A DNA stretch of 64,000 nucleotides, taken from assembly GCF_029318685.1 (NCBI RefSeq), contig NZ_CP119677.1:3215001-3279000 (forward strand), in the 5' to 3' direction. Position 1 is the first letter of the stretch. Every line of letters begins with the position of its first letter. Below the pieces are notes generated by a model. It did no database searches. It was not told where the DNA came from and worked only from the letters and a program-made list of their open reading frames with translations. Below are positions 27,101 through 35,535 of this stretch, one piece after another. Origin of the DNA: Ruminiclostridium papyrosolvens DSM 2782 (GTDB taxonomy: Bacteria; Bacillota; Clostridia; Acetivibrionales; DSM-1351). Both the position numbers and the translations under genes were made by a program.

Positions 27101-28564
27101 TTAACAGCCGCAGCTGAATTTATCTCCTTCTTCAGGAACCTCAATGGGATAATTTCCATCAAGACATGCCGAACAAAAACCTCGTTTAGAGCCAATAGGA
27201 GTTTTTAGTAGCCCTTCCAAACTAAGATACCCCAACGTGTCGGCACATATCATCTCTCTGATTTCTTCAACTGAAAGCTTATCTGCCACAAGTTCCTTTC
27301 TGGAAGATATATCAATTCCAAAATAGCATGGGAATTTTATAGGCGGCGAGCTTACTCTCATGTGAACTTCCTTTGCACCCGCTTTTTTAAGAACCTGAAC
27401 TATCCTTCTGGTGGTTGTTCCTCTTACAATGGAGTCATCAATGATAACAACCCTTTTTCCCTCAACGGATTTTTTTATGGCATTGTGCTTTATCCTAACG
27501 GCTACTTCTCTCATACCCTGACTTGGCTGAATGAAGGTTCTGCCCACATACCTGTTTTTAACAAGCCCTTCACCGTATGGTATCCCGGTCTGATTTGAAA
27601 AACCGATTGCAGCAGAAATACCTGAGTCAGGAACTCCAATTACCACATCAGCTTCTACAGGATGCTCTATTGCCAGACGTTTACCCGCTTCATATCTGGA
27701 TTGCTGAACGCTTGCACAGTCTATAACACTGTCAGGTCTTGCAAAATATACAAATTCAAATATACAGAGTTTTGTATCTTTTTTGTTAAAGGGTCTTACT
27801 GACCTGATTTCATCATTTTCTATTATTACTATTTCTCCAGGTTCAACGTCTCTGATAAATTCAGCATTTACTGCGTCCAATGCGCATGATTCGGAAGCCA
27901 GAACATATGCTCCCGCAGTTTTACCAATGCATAAAGGCCTTATTCCGTACGGGTCCCTCACTCCTAGCATCTTACTGGCAGTCATAAGTATAAGACCGTA
28001 AGAACCCTTTACATCCACCATCATTTTTTCCACAGCTTCTTCCAGAGTTTCTGAAGTAATACTATGTTTAGTTATAAGATTTATAAGTACTTCGGTATCA
28101 TTAGTTGTTTGAAAAATTGTACCATTTTCTTCCATCTGTTCTCTGAGCATAGAAGCATTTACTATATTGCCGTTGTGTGCAAGTGCCAGTTGTCCGTTCC
28201 TTGATCTTACTACTATAGGCTGAGCATTTTCTCTTCTGCTTGCTCCTGTGGTGGAATAACGAACGTGTCCGACTGACATGGTACCTTTTAAGTGGTTTAG
28301 CATTACCTTGTCGAAAATTTCGGGCACCAGTCCCATGTCTTTGTGAAATACTATGGTTTCCCTGTCGCTTACTGCTATTCCGGCACTCTCCTGACCTCTG
28401 TGCTGGAGTGCATAAAGACCGTAGTATGTTAACCCGGCCACATCTACTTCATTGCCGTCCAATGAATATACGCCAAACACGCCGCATTCTTCGTGCATCT
28501 TATCCAATCTTTCATCAAAACAATCGGGATTACTGCACTTCAAACAATCACCAAAATTACACAT
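27101..28564 (-). CDS. purF: Amidophosphoribosyltransferase
   Basis: 487 residues, committing step of purine synthesis. The propeptide-like start MCNFGDCLKCSNPDCFDERLDKMHEECGVFG suggests Cys28 becomes the N-terminal nucleophile after cleavage, as in B. subtilis PurF. The PRPP motif is RVVIIDDSIVRGTTT. C-terminal cysteines (GFCSACLDG, KFSCGC) fit the [4Fe-4S] class. Confidence 0.95.
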   Translation of the reverse strand: MCNFGDCLKCSNPDCFDERLDKMHEECGVFGVYSLDGNEVDVAGLTYYGLYALQHRGQESAGIAVSDRETIVFHKDMGLVPEIFDKVMLNHLKGTMSVGHVRYSTTGASRRENAQPIVVRSRNGQLALAHNGNIVNASMLREQMEENGTIFQTTNDTEVLINLITKHSITSETLEEAVEKMMVDVKGSYGLILMTASKMLGVRDPYGIRPLCIGKTAGAYVLASESCALDAVNAEFIRDVEPGEIVIIENDEIRSVRPFNKKDTKLCIFEFVYFARPDSVIDCASVQQSRYEAGKRLAIEHPVEADVVIGVPDSGISAAIGFSNQTGIPYGEGLVKNRYVGRTFIQPSQGMREVAVRIKHNAIKKSVEGKRVVIIDDSIVRGTTTRRIVQVLKKAGAKEVHMRVSSPPIKFPCYFGIDISSRKELVADKLSVEEIREMICADTLGYLSLEGLLKTPIGSKRGFCSACLDGNYPIEVPEEGDKFSCGC

Positions 28565-28654
28565 GGGTAACTCCTTTATCCAGATATGTGAGCGGCTTTA
28601 CCTGTGAAAAACCGCTTTTCCTATTTTTATTTGCTTATAACTATTATTTAAGAA

Positions 28655-29167
28655 CTATATTTCCAGAAGCTTTTTCTGAAGCTCCGCATTTTTCTTTTCT
28701 ACTTTTTCTTGAAGGGATTTTTTATAATCAATCATTTTATGTCTTAATTCATGATAGGCAACCGAAAGAATCTGTATTGCCAGCAATGCAGCATTATCTG
28801 CACCGTCTATGGCAACAGTTGCAACCGGAATTCCGGAAGGCATCTGAACAATGGAAAGGAGTGAATCCAATCCATCCATAGTGGAGGATTTTATGGGTAC
28901 TCCGATAACAGGAATAGGTGTGTAAGCTGCCAGTACACCCGGAAGATGTGCTGCTTTTCCTGCTGCTGCAATGATAACATCAAAACCGTTAGCCTCTGCA
29001 TTTTTAGCAAACTGTGATGCTTTATCAGGTGTTCTGTGTGCTGAACAAACCATTACCTCACAGTCAATTTCGAAATCCTTTAAAATCTTAATACAGCTTT
29101 TCATAACTGAAAGGTCTGAATCACTGCCCATGATAACAGCTACCTTTGCATCCTTGGAAATACACAT
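28655..29167 (-). CDS. purE: N5-carboxyaminoimidazole ribonucleotide mutase
   Basis: 170 residues: VAVIMGSDSDLSVM, VCSAHRTPDKA and AAAGKAAHLPGVLA are the PurE active-site motifs. It is the first gene of the operon. purC, which normally follows purE in clostridia, is absent: purF starts about 90 bases later. Confidence 0.95.
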   Translation of the reverse strand: MCISKDAKVAVIMGSDSDLSVMKSCIKILKDFEIDCEVMVCSAHRTPDKASQFAKNAEANGFDVIIAAAGKAAHLPGVLAAYTPIPVIGVPIKSSTMDGLDSLLSIVQMPSGIPVATVAIDGADNAALLAIQILSVAYHELRHKMIDYKKSLQEKVEKKNAELQKKLLEI

Positions 29168-29250
29168 AACATATGCCCCCTGTATTTTATTTGTTATTTA
29201 TGAACATTTTTTATAATTTCACAAAAATAATTCGTCTTTTTTATGCTTTT

Positions 29251-29280
29251 ATATTACCAATAAAAAGACTGTATTGTCAA
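29251..29280 (-). promoter_or_regulatory. Promoter of the pur operon
   Basis: On the minus strand TTGACA (29275-29280), 18 bases, TAATAT (29251-29256), about 85 bases upstream of purE. No purine riboswitch aptamer was recognised in the leader. Confidence 0.6.
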
Positions 29281-29290
29281 TTAATCTAAT

Positions 29291-29320
29291 AAAAAAAGCG
29301 AACGTTTTTTTAACGTTCAC
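29291..29320 (-). terminator. Terminator after the AEC carrier gene
   Basis: GTGAACGTT/AACGTTCGC makes a 9-bp stem (one wobble) with loop A5, followed by a T7 run on the minus strand, right after the carrier's stop. Confidence 0.85.
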
Positions 29321-29338
29321 TTTTAATATTCGGAATGA

Positions 29339-30316
29339 TCATCCCAACAAATAAACTATCAATGGAAGTGTAATAATTGAAAGGATAGTTGAAACAAATA
29401 TTCCTTCTGTAGCTGCATTATAATCCGAATCATATTGAAGTGCCAGTGCAGAAACAATTGTTGAAGCAGGCATTGCCAGCTGCAATACAACTATTCTTAC
29501 AACAAAGGGATTGAAAACTCCTTTTGCAAGATTAAAAAACAGTATTGCTGCAAACGGGACTATAAGAAGCTTGAACATAGATAAAACAAAGTATTTGAGC
29601 TTTGATACTATGTCATTAAAATCTGTTATTTTTATACCTGAAAGTATTAATCCGATAAATACCATGGACAAGTAAATAGTAGTGTGTCCCAAGCCGTTGA
29701 AGGCCTCATAGAATACGCTCCAAATCTTTTTGAAGGCATAGGTTTTTTCAATTTTGAATTGAAATTTTAAGAATATCATTGCTATTCCGCCTAAAAAGGC
29801 AAGTGTATTAGGATTTATAAGGTGAAGTAGATTGTCTCTGGAACTTTTGGTATTATGCTTGTTAAACAGGTATATTCCCAGTGTCCAAAGGATTGCGTCG
29901 TTTGCGATATTAAAGAATATGGCATAAACAATTCCTATATCCCCGTACATTGCTTTTAGTAAAGGGTATGCCATGAATATAACATTTCCGAACATTGACT
30001 GGGCGATATATATGCTTTTTGTCTTTTCCTTTATTCGCAGTATTTTACATTGGCCTAAGGCAATCAACCCGGCAATAAGGATAAAAATAACGCCTAGAAT
30101 AAAAATATATAAACCGTTTGTCAGTGTTTCACGGGTAAAAGTATAATTCCCCATGGTTGTAAATATAAGAAACGGCATGGTTATTTTCAGAATCAAAGCT
30201 GATATATATTTGTGAGAATTTTCAGGCAAAAAACCTGTTTTCCCTGCTGCAAAACCTGTCAGTCCCAGTAGTGTAAGAATTATTATCTGGTTGGTTATAA
30301 TGTGTATCTGCTCCAC
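29339..30316 (-). CDS. AEC-family carrier (auxin efflux carrier type)
   Basis: 325 residues with about ten hydrophobic segments in two five-helix halves and a central polar stretch, as in the AEC/MdcF family. The C-terminal LQLAMPASTIVSALALQYDSD is typical. Bacterial members move malonate, malate or other acids; the substrate cannot be assigned. It is a single-gene unit with a strong terminator. Confidence 0.82.
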   Translation of the reverse strand: MEQIHIITNQIIILTLLGLTGFAAGKTGFLPENSHKYISALILKITMPFLIFTTMGNYTFTRETLTNGLYIFILGVIFILIAGLIALGQCKILRIKEKTKSIYIAQSMFGNVIFMAYPLLKAMYGDIGIVYAIFFNIANDAILWTLGIYLFNKHNTKSSRDNLLHLINPNTLAFLGGIAMIFLKFQFKIEKTYAFKKIWSVFYEAFNGLGHTTIYLSMVFIGLILSGIKITDFNDIVSKLKYFVLSMFKLLIVPFAAILFFNLAKGVFNPFVVRIVVLQLAMPASTIVSALALQYDSDYNAATEGIFVSTILSIITLPLIVYLLG

Positions 30317-30346
30317 GGCAATATGCCTCCAAAATTATGATATATA

Positions 30347-30370
30347 AAAGCGACTTATTAAAGCCGCTTT
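30347..30370 (-). terminator. Weak terminator after the zinc-ribbon gene
   Basis: AAAGCGGC/GTCGCTTT (8 bp, one wobble) with an 8-base loop and a short following TTTTATA on the minus strand. Confidence 0.5.
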
Positions 30371-30401
30371 ATGATATCATATAATTTTGTCTTAATATTG
30401 T

Positions 30402-30689
30402 CTACCCGTTTTCACCGTTCAGATTCAATCCACAGGACGGGCAAGTGTTATTATCAAGCTTAACTGTTGCTCCACATGCCGGACAGGTATCATACGGAAC
30501 ATCCATAGCCTCATAATTATTATCCGATGGTATATTCTGCTTTAGTGATTCTCCATATTGCTTTTGCAATATCATTCTTATTTGTCTGATTTCCTCGGCT
30601 GTTTTTGAGCCGTCAATTGCCGACTGAATTATCAAATACAATATACAGAACGACAAAATAGTAAAGAATAAAAATAATATAATCTCCAT
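30402..30689 (-). CDS. Membrane-anchored zinc-ribbon protein
   Basis: 95 residues. The N-terminal hydrophobic segment is IILFLFFTILSFCILYLII, then comes a charged helix, then a C-terminal zinc ribbon CPACGATVKLDNNTCPSCG. Start placed at ATG 30689, where GGGGGT is about 6 bases upstream; the open frame continues 17 codons further up without a good site. Function unknown. It is the gene immediately downstream of modC, but probably independent of nif. Confidence 0.65.
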   Translation of the reverse strand: MEIILFLFFTILSFCILYLIIQSAIDGSKTAEEIRQIRMILQKQYGESLKQNIPSDNNYEAMDVPYDTCPACGATVKLDNNTCPSCGLNLNGENG

Positions 30690-30758
30690 AGCAACCCCCA
30701 AAGCCAAACTATTTTTTTGTATAATATACCATATATTCAAATTAATAACTATATAGAA

Positions 30759-31823
30759 TTATTGGGTAAGAAGCAGAAGACAATCCTCAGGGAAAATCAA
30801 ATTAACGGGCAAAGACTTTTTGCAGATTTCCTCCCATATGTCTTTATTGACCTCCCATCTGACTTGCGAATTATTTTCATTAGAATTTCTGTCTCGATTT
30901 TTAAGCATAATAATATAGGAAAAAGGATTTTCAATAACTTTTACCAATTCGCAAGACATTACATTTGAGCCGTTATTTTTTTCAGAGTACTTGAAATAAT
31001 GAGCTCTCATTCCCACATATTTAGTATTTTCAGGTATATTTCTGTTACAAACCAAAGTTATGTTCCAGTCAATAGCCAATAGGGAATTATCTGATAAACG
31101 CCTTATGGCAGAAATATTTTTACAACCTGTGAGCAGTGCTGCTGAAATGGTTTTCGGATTGTTAAATAAATCCTCCTTCTTATTTACCGTTTCGATTTTT
31201 CCTTCAGAAATTACTGCTATATCATTAGAGAAACGGTATACCTCATTTCTGTTATGGGAAACCAATAACACTGTCCCGTTGAATTTTGTCAGGGTTTCCA
31301 TAAGTTCCTGCTCAAGCTGCCATTTCAAAAAGCTGTCCAGAGCGGAAAATGGCTCATCCAGCATAATTATATCGGGTTCCGAAGCAAGCATCCTTGCCAG
31401 AGCAACCCTTTGCTGCTGCCCCCCGGACAATTGTGACGGACGCTTTTTTTCCATACCTTCGAGAAAAAACATTTTGATTTTTTCCTGTACGTACACTTCT
31501 TTTTCTTTTTTGGGCAGCTTTACTCCTGCACCGATGTTTTCTTCTACTGTCATATTGGGAAAAAGTGCATAGTTCTGAAAGAGATATCCAACCCTTCGAT
31601 TTTGAGGAGGCAGATTTATTTTCTTTTCAGAATCAAATAAAATGCGGTCGTTAAGCACTATCCTTCCTTCATCAGGGGTTTCAATCCCCGCTATACATTT
31701 CAATGTCATGCTTTTACCTGAGCCGGAGGAACCGAGGAGAGACATGATACCCTGCTGTGAGCTAAATTGCACTTCAAGGTTGAATTTTCCAAGCCTTTTT
31801 TTTATGTCTACATAAAGAGCCAT
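30759..31823 (-). CDS. modC: Molybdate ABC transporter ATP-binding protein
   Basis: About 354 residues. Walker A LLGSSGSGKS, signature LSGGQQQR, Walker B DIIMLDEPFSALD and a C-terminal regulatory part. Start set at ATG 31823 (MALYVDIKKRLG), which overlaps the modB stop as TAATG and has GGGAGG upstream; the open frame upstream lies inside modB. It powers uptake of molybdate for the FeMo-cofactor. The last ~110 residues are poorly conserved compared with a typical TOBE domain. Confidence 0.9.
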   Translation of the reverse strand: MALYVDIKKRLGKFNLEVQFSSQQGIMSLLGSSGSGKSMTLKCIAGIETPDEGRIVLNDRILFDSEKKINLPPQNRRVGYLFQNYALFPNMTVEENIGAGVKLPKKEKEVYVQEKIKMFFLEGMEKKRPSQLSGGQQQRVALARMLASEPDIIMLDEPFSALDSFLKWQLEQELMETLTKFNGTVLLVSHNRNEVYRFSNDIAVISEGKIETVNKKEDLFNNPKTISAALLTGCKNISAIRRLSDNSLLAIDWNITLVCNRNIPENTKYVGMRAHYFKYSEKNNGSNVMSCELVKVIENPFSYIIMLKNRDRNSNENNSQVRWEVNKDIWEEICKKSLPVNLIFPEDCLLLLTQ

Positions 31824-32509
31824 TAAAATTCCTCCCCTTCGGCTTTTTTGCCTGATTGTCTTGTATTCCAGAAATTCATAAGAATCATTGACACGAAAGA
31901 CATGGCACATATTATTAAAACCCATTTATACGCCTGCTCCCTATCTCCTGCCTGAACTGCCGTATATACTGCAACGGCCATGGTACGGGTTTTTCCCGGA
32001 ATGTTGCCTGCAAGCATTATGGTAGCTCCGAACTCTCCCAACGCTCTGGCAAAGGCAAGAACCAATCCTGCTATTAAGCCGGGATAAACATTGGGGACAA
32101 TAATTCTCAAGAATATTTTAAGTTCAGTCATTCCAAGGGTTCTTGCAGCATTTACAAGATTCTCATCAAACTGTTCAAATGCTCCTCTTGCAGTACGGTA
32201 CATCAGCGGAAAAGATACTATTGCAGAGGCAATAACTGCTCCCGTCCACGAAAATACAACACTTATGTTAACCTGTCTCAATACCTCTCCAATAAAGCTG
32301 TTCCTTCCAAAAAGGATTAATAAAAAAAAGCCCACAACCGTGGGGGGCAAAACCATGGGTAGAGTAAACAAGCCATCTATTAATCCTTTGAATCTTTTTA
32401 GTTTTAAAATATAGTATGCACAAAGGATTCCCGTAAAAACTGTTATGACTGTTGCAATAACTGCTACTTTAAGTGAAATGTATAGTGGAGATAAATCCAT
32501 GGTTTCCAC
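31823..32509 (-). CDS. modB: Molybdate ABC transporter permease
   Basis: 228 residues with about five to six membrane segments. The EAA loop reads ARTLGMTELKIFLRIIVPNVYPGLIAG, followed by FARALGEFGATIMLAGNIPGKTRT, which is diagnostic for ModB. It sits between modA and modC and is translationally coupled to modC. Confidence 0.93.
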   Translation of the reverse strand: METMDLSPLYISLKVAVIATVITVFTGILCAYYILKLKRFKGLIDGLFTLPMVLPPTVVGFFLLILFGRNSFIGEVLRQVNISVVFSWTGAVIASAIVSFPLMYRTARGAFEQFDENLVNAARTLGMTELKIFLRIIVPNVYPGLIAGLVLAFARALGEFGATIMLAGNIPGKTRTMAVAVYTAVQAGDREQAYKWVLIICAMSFVSMILMNFWNTRQSGKKAEGEEF

Positions 32510-32525
32510 CTCCTTTTAATATAAG

Positions 32526-32545
32526 CAGGCTGATTTTACAGCCTG
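32526..32545 (-). repeat. Intercistronic hairpin between modA and modB
   Basis: CAGGCTG and CAGCCTG form a 7-bp stem with a 6-base loop, 12 bases after the modA stop and without a T run. It could stabilise the modA part of the message, as the binding protein is usually needed in excess. Confidence 0.45.
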
Positions 32546-32557
32546 TTATATACAGTT

Positions 32558-33367
32558 TTATTTTATCTCAAAGCCATACTTTTTAAATACATCGGCAGCC
32601 TGAGCAGTGGTCAGAAAGTCTATAAATTTACCTGCTTCTTCCTGGTTTTTACTGTTTTTTATAACAGCTACCGGGTATATGACAGGTTTATGGGAGTCCT
32701 TTGGAGCCTCACAAGAAACCTTTATTTTTTCAGAAGAAATAGCATCTGTTTTATACACTACTCCGCAGTCCACATCTCCGTTCTCCACCCATGTAAGTAC
32801 CTGTCTGACATCATTTCCAAATACAGCTTTACTTTTTACTTTGTCCCAAATGCCCAAGGTTGTAAATGCCTCCTTTGCATACTGACCTGCCGGAACACTG
32901 TCAGGCTCCCCCAATGCAATCTTAGATACTTTGTCAGATGCAGCGTCTTGGAACTGTGTAAGCTTTATATTACTGTCTTTTGGTGAAATCAGTACTACTT
33001 TGTTAACCAGAAGATCTTTTTTCGAGCCTTCAAGGAGCAACCCTTTTTCCTCAAGTGTTTTCATTTGTTTAAGGGCCGCAGAAATAAATACATCTGACGG
33101 AGCTCCTTCTTCTATTTGGGTTGCCAATGTTCCTGATGACCCCAAGGTAAATTTGATATTTATGTTTGGTTTTTCCTTTTTATATAACTCTGTCAAATCC
33201 TTGGCTACATCCGTCAGACTAGCGGCAGCAGACACAAGAAGCTCTACTTTATTTGTTGTACTCTTTTGTGCAGCATCGTTTACTTCCTGCGTACCACAGC
33301 CTGTGATAATTGATATCATTATGAAAATACTTATAGCAAAACTAAAGATTTTTTTACTCTTTAGCAT
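32558..33367 (-). CDS. modA: Molybdate-binding lipoprotein
   Basis: 269 residues. The lipoprotein signal peptide ends at SIITGC (lipid Cys24). The mature ModA fold starts VELLVSAAASLTDVAKDL, with GSSGTLATQIEEGAPSDVF forming the oxyanion site. It starts one base after the nifV(alpha) stop, so molybdate import is transcribed with nif. Molybdate rather than tungstate is inferred from this context. Confidence 0.93.
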   Translation of the reverse strand: MLKSKKIFSFAISIFIMISIITGCGTQEVNDAAQKSTTNKVELLVSAAASLTDVAKDLTELYKKEKPNINIKFTLGSSGTLATQIEEGAPSDVFISAALKQMKTLEEKGLLLEGSKKDLLVNKVVLISPKDSNIKLTQFQDAASDKVSKIALGEPDSVPAGQYAKEAFTTLGIWDKVKSKAVFGNDVRQVLTWVENGDVDCGVVYKTDAISSEKIKVSCEAPKDSHKPVIYPVAVIKNSKNQEEAGKFIDFLTTAQAADVFKKYGFEIK

Positions 33368-33368
33368 G

Positions 33369-34193
33369 TCAAATCACCTCCGTTTTTTGTAAGTCCGAAA
33401 ACAACAAGTTCTGTGCTTTTTTAATTACATCTACAGCATCTGTATGCTCCGGTTTTATGTTAAAAATCCCTCCGGCAGCTAGTATAAACTGGTATAAGTC
33501 ACAGTTTCCTGCTCTCTCTCCGATACCTCCAATTGTGGTATCTATGTATAAAGCGCCGGCTTTAGCTGCAATCAGAGAATTTGCCAAGGCCATTCCCAAA
33601 TCATTATGAGCGTGTATTCCTACGGGTATATCAACATTTTCCTTTATTTCACGTATACACTGATATGTTCTTGCCGGAGTCAGCACCCCTACCGTATCAG
33701 CAAATCTTACACTTTTTACTCCCATATCAGCCAGCAGGTTTGCCATGCTTATTATAAATGTTATATCAGCCCGTGAAGCATCTTCAAACCCAACTGTTAC
33801 TTCATAGCCTTTGTCTTTTGCCATAAAAACGCATTCCTGCAATGTGTTTCTTAGCCATTTTTTATTTTTGTTAAGCTTTGAGTATATGTGTATATATGAT
33901 ATAGGAGCAGTTATATGAATAATATCCGGATGACAGTCAAAGGAATTATTTATATCATCCCTGCTCATTCTGTTCCATGTGGAAATCAAGGCATTTTTTC
34001 TCTGACTCATGATTTCTGATATTGTTTCTTTTTCATAATTACCCATTGCCGGTATGCCTGCTTCTATCTGATAAATTCCCGCATCATCCATCACCTTTGC
34101 CAGTTCTACCTTCTGAGCTTTGCTAAAGGCATATCCGGGAGTTTGTTCCCCGTCACGGAGAGTTGTGTCGATTATATATTTCTTTTCTTTCAT
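33369..34193 (-). CDS. nifV: Homocitrate synthase, catalytic-barrel subunit
   Basis: About 274 residues, covering only the TIM barrel of homocitrate synthase. IIDTTLRDGEQTPGYAFS holds the catalytic Arg and metal Asp, and GIHAHNDLGMALANS the metal histidines. The C-terminal communication domain is missing and is supplied by the upstream gene, as in the nifV(omega)/nifV(alpha) pair of C. pasteurianum. Start chosen at ATG 34193 after GGAG; an in-frame TTG lies upstream. The product homocitrate is the organic ligand of FeMo-co. Confidence 0.88.
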   Translation of the reverse strand: MKEKKYIIDTTLRDGEQTPGYAFSKAQKVELAKVMDDAGIYQIEAGIPAMGNYEKETISEIMSQRKNALISTWNRMSRDDINNSFDCHPDIIHITAPISYIHIYSKLNKNKKWLRNTLQECVFMAKDKGYEVTVGFEDASRADITFIISMANLLADMGVKSVRFADTVGVLTPARTYQCIREIKENVDIPVGIHAHNDLGMALANSLIAAKAGALYIDTTIGGIGERAGNCDLYQFILAAGGIFNIKPEHTDAVDVIKKAQNLLFSDLQKTEVI

Positions 34194-34213
34194 ATATATC
34201 AACTCCAATTAGT

Positions 34214-35170
34214 TTATGAAAACTTCATTGCAATAGAAATAAATTCACTGTCATTAAGGCCTCTGCCAAGACGTATGCTCTCTTCCCTTATTCGGGTTAA
34301 CAATAATGATATTTTTTCATTCTTGGGAATTACTCCATATTCTTTCAATTTCAGTTCCACAGCGGATTTTCCTGAATGCTTGCCTATTACTATATTTCTT
34401 GACATCCCCACAACTTTAGGCTCAAAAGGCTCATAATTTGAGCTTTTTTTAAGTATACCGTCCACATGTATTCCGGATTCAACATCAAATATATGATCTC
34501 CTATAACAGCCTTGTTTCCGGCAATGTGACATCCGGTTAACTCCTGATATAGTTCTTTTATTTCACGGAAAACCGATAAATCCATATTGGGCTTGTGACG
34601 TTTTGCAATACGCAGTATCATAACTAATTCTTCAAGTGCTGCAAATCCTCCGGCTCCCGAAAAGCTTACAGCTATGTTTTCCCCTTCATTTAAAACCCAT
34701 TCAGCCGCAAGTGCCGTTGCACAATAATACCTGTTCTGGGGGCAGAATTCCAACCTGCCGCTGAATATTTCTTTAATTTTCTCAAAGGTATTAACATAAT
34801 CATGTATTAAAAGGTCATCAAGCCCAATAATTCTGACATTTTTATTTTCTGAGTATTTAGTTATTTGATTTAATTCCCTGATATCATTAACCTGAATTTC
34901 CGATATTAAATTTGGTGGTGTTTCAAAACTTCCTAAACGGCATACATAGCCTGCAAATCCGGGAAATGTACTTATCTGAGTGGGATAATGTATCCTTAGA
35001 ACAGTTTTTGCTTTGTCTACTGTTTCTTTAATTAATTCAAATAAAGGAATATCAATTTCAATATAGCTGATTCCCGTTTGCAATAGCAGACTGTAAAGCT
35101 GAGAAAGCTTTTGTTCCGGGGCAGCTTTATAATTAAACGTACATAATGTTATATCCGTTATTTTTATCAT
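34214..35170 (-). CDS. nifV: Homocitrate synthase, second subunit
   Basis: 318 residues: a degenerate barrel without the RDGEQ catalytic motif, followed by the region of the family's C-terminal part (FDVESGIHVDGILKKSSNYEPFEP, then VIGKHSGKSAVELKLKEYG). It fits nifV(omega) of C. pasteurianum. It is 20 bases upstream of the catalytic-barrel gene, so a heteromeric enzyme is expected. Confidence 0.85.
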   Translation of the reverse strand: MIKITDITLCTFNYKAAPEQKLSQLYSLLLQTGISYIEIDIPLFELIKETVDKAKTVLRIHYPTQISTFPGFAGYVCRLGSFETPPNLISEIQVNDIRELNQITKYSENKNVRIIGLDDLLIHDYVNTFEKIKEIFSGRLEFCPQNRYYCATALAAEWVLNEGENIAVSFSGAGGFAALEELVMILRIAKRHKPNMDLSVFREIKELYQELTGCHIAGNKAVIGDHIFDVESGIHVDGILKKSSNYEPFEPKVVGMSRNIVIGKHSGKSAVELKLKEYGVIPKNEKISLLLTRIREESIRLGRGLNDSEFISIAMKFS

Positions 35171-35204
35171 ATTATGCCCCCCTGATATTTGCTTTACTGC
35201 CGGC

Positions 35205-35513
35205 TTATATAACCAGATCTTTTACCTTCTCTCCCCCAATAAGGTGCTGTTCGACTATTGTTTCAACATCGTCTTCCGTGACATTTCCGTACCAGGTACC
35301 TTCCGGGTAGATTACTACAACAGGCCCCTTGTCGCATATTCCAAAACAACCTGTATTTGTTACCATAACCTCGCCGGTTAAATCATTATCGTCTATTTCT
35401 TCCATAAATTTTTGTATCAGTGCAACACTTCCCTTTGAGTGGCAAAAGCCCTTCTGGGTTCCGTTAATTCTACAGCTTGCACATACAAACACATGATATT
35501 TGGGACTTACCAT
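35205..35513 (-). CDS. Thioredoxin-fold [2Fe-2S] ferredoxin
   Basis: 102 residues, very like the [2Fe-2S] ferredoxin of C. pasteurianum: MVSPKYHVFVCASCRINGTQKGFC, EVMVTNTGCFGICDKGPVVVIYPEGTWYGNV. Cluster cysteines are those in CASC, GFC and the CFGIC loop. The start at 35513 has AGAGAGG upstream and matches the family length; the longer frame runs into nifNB. The C. pasteurianum protein is known to associate with the nitrogenase MoFe protein. An electron-transfer or cofactor-assembly role here is inferred from its place in the nif operon. Confidence 0.9.
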   Translation of the reverse strand: MVSPKYHVFVCASCRINGTQKGFCHSKGSVALIQKFMEEIDDNDLTGEVMVTNTGCFGICDKGPVVVIYPEGTWYGNVTEDDVETIVEQHLIGGEKVKDLVI

Positions 35514-35535
35514 AAAAACCTCTCTTTCTACACGC

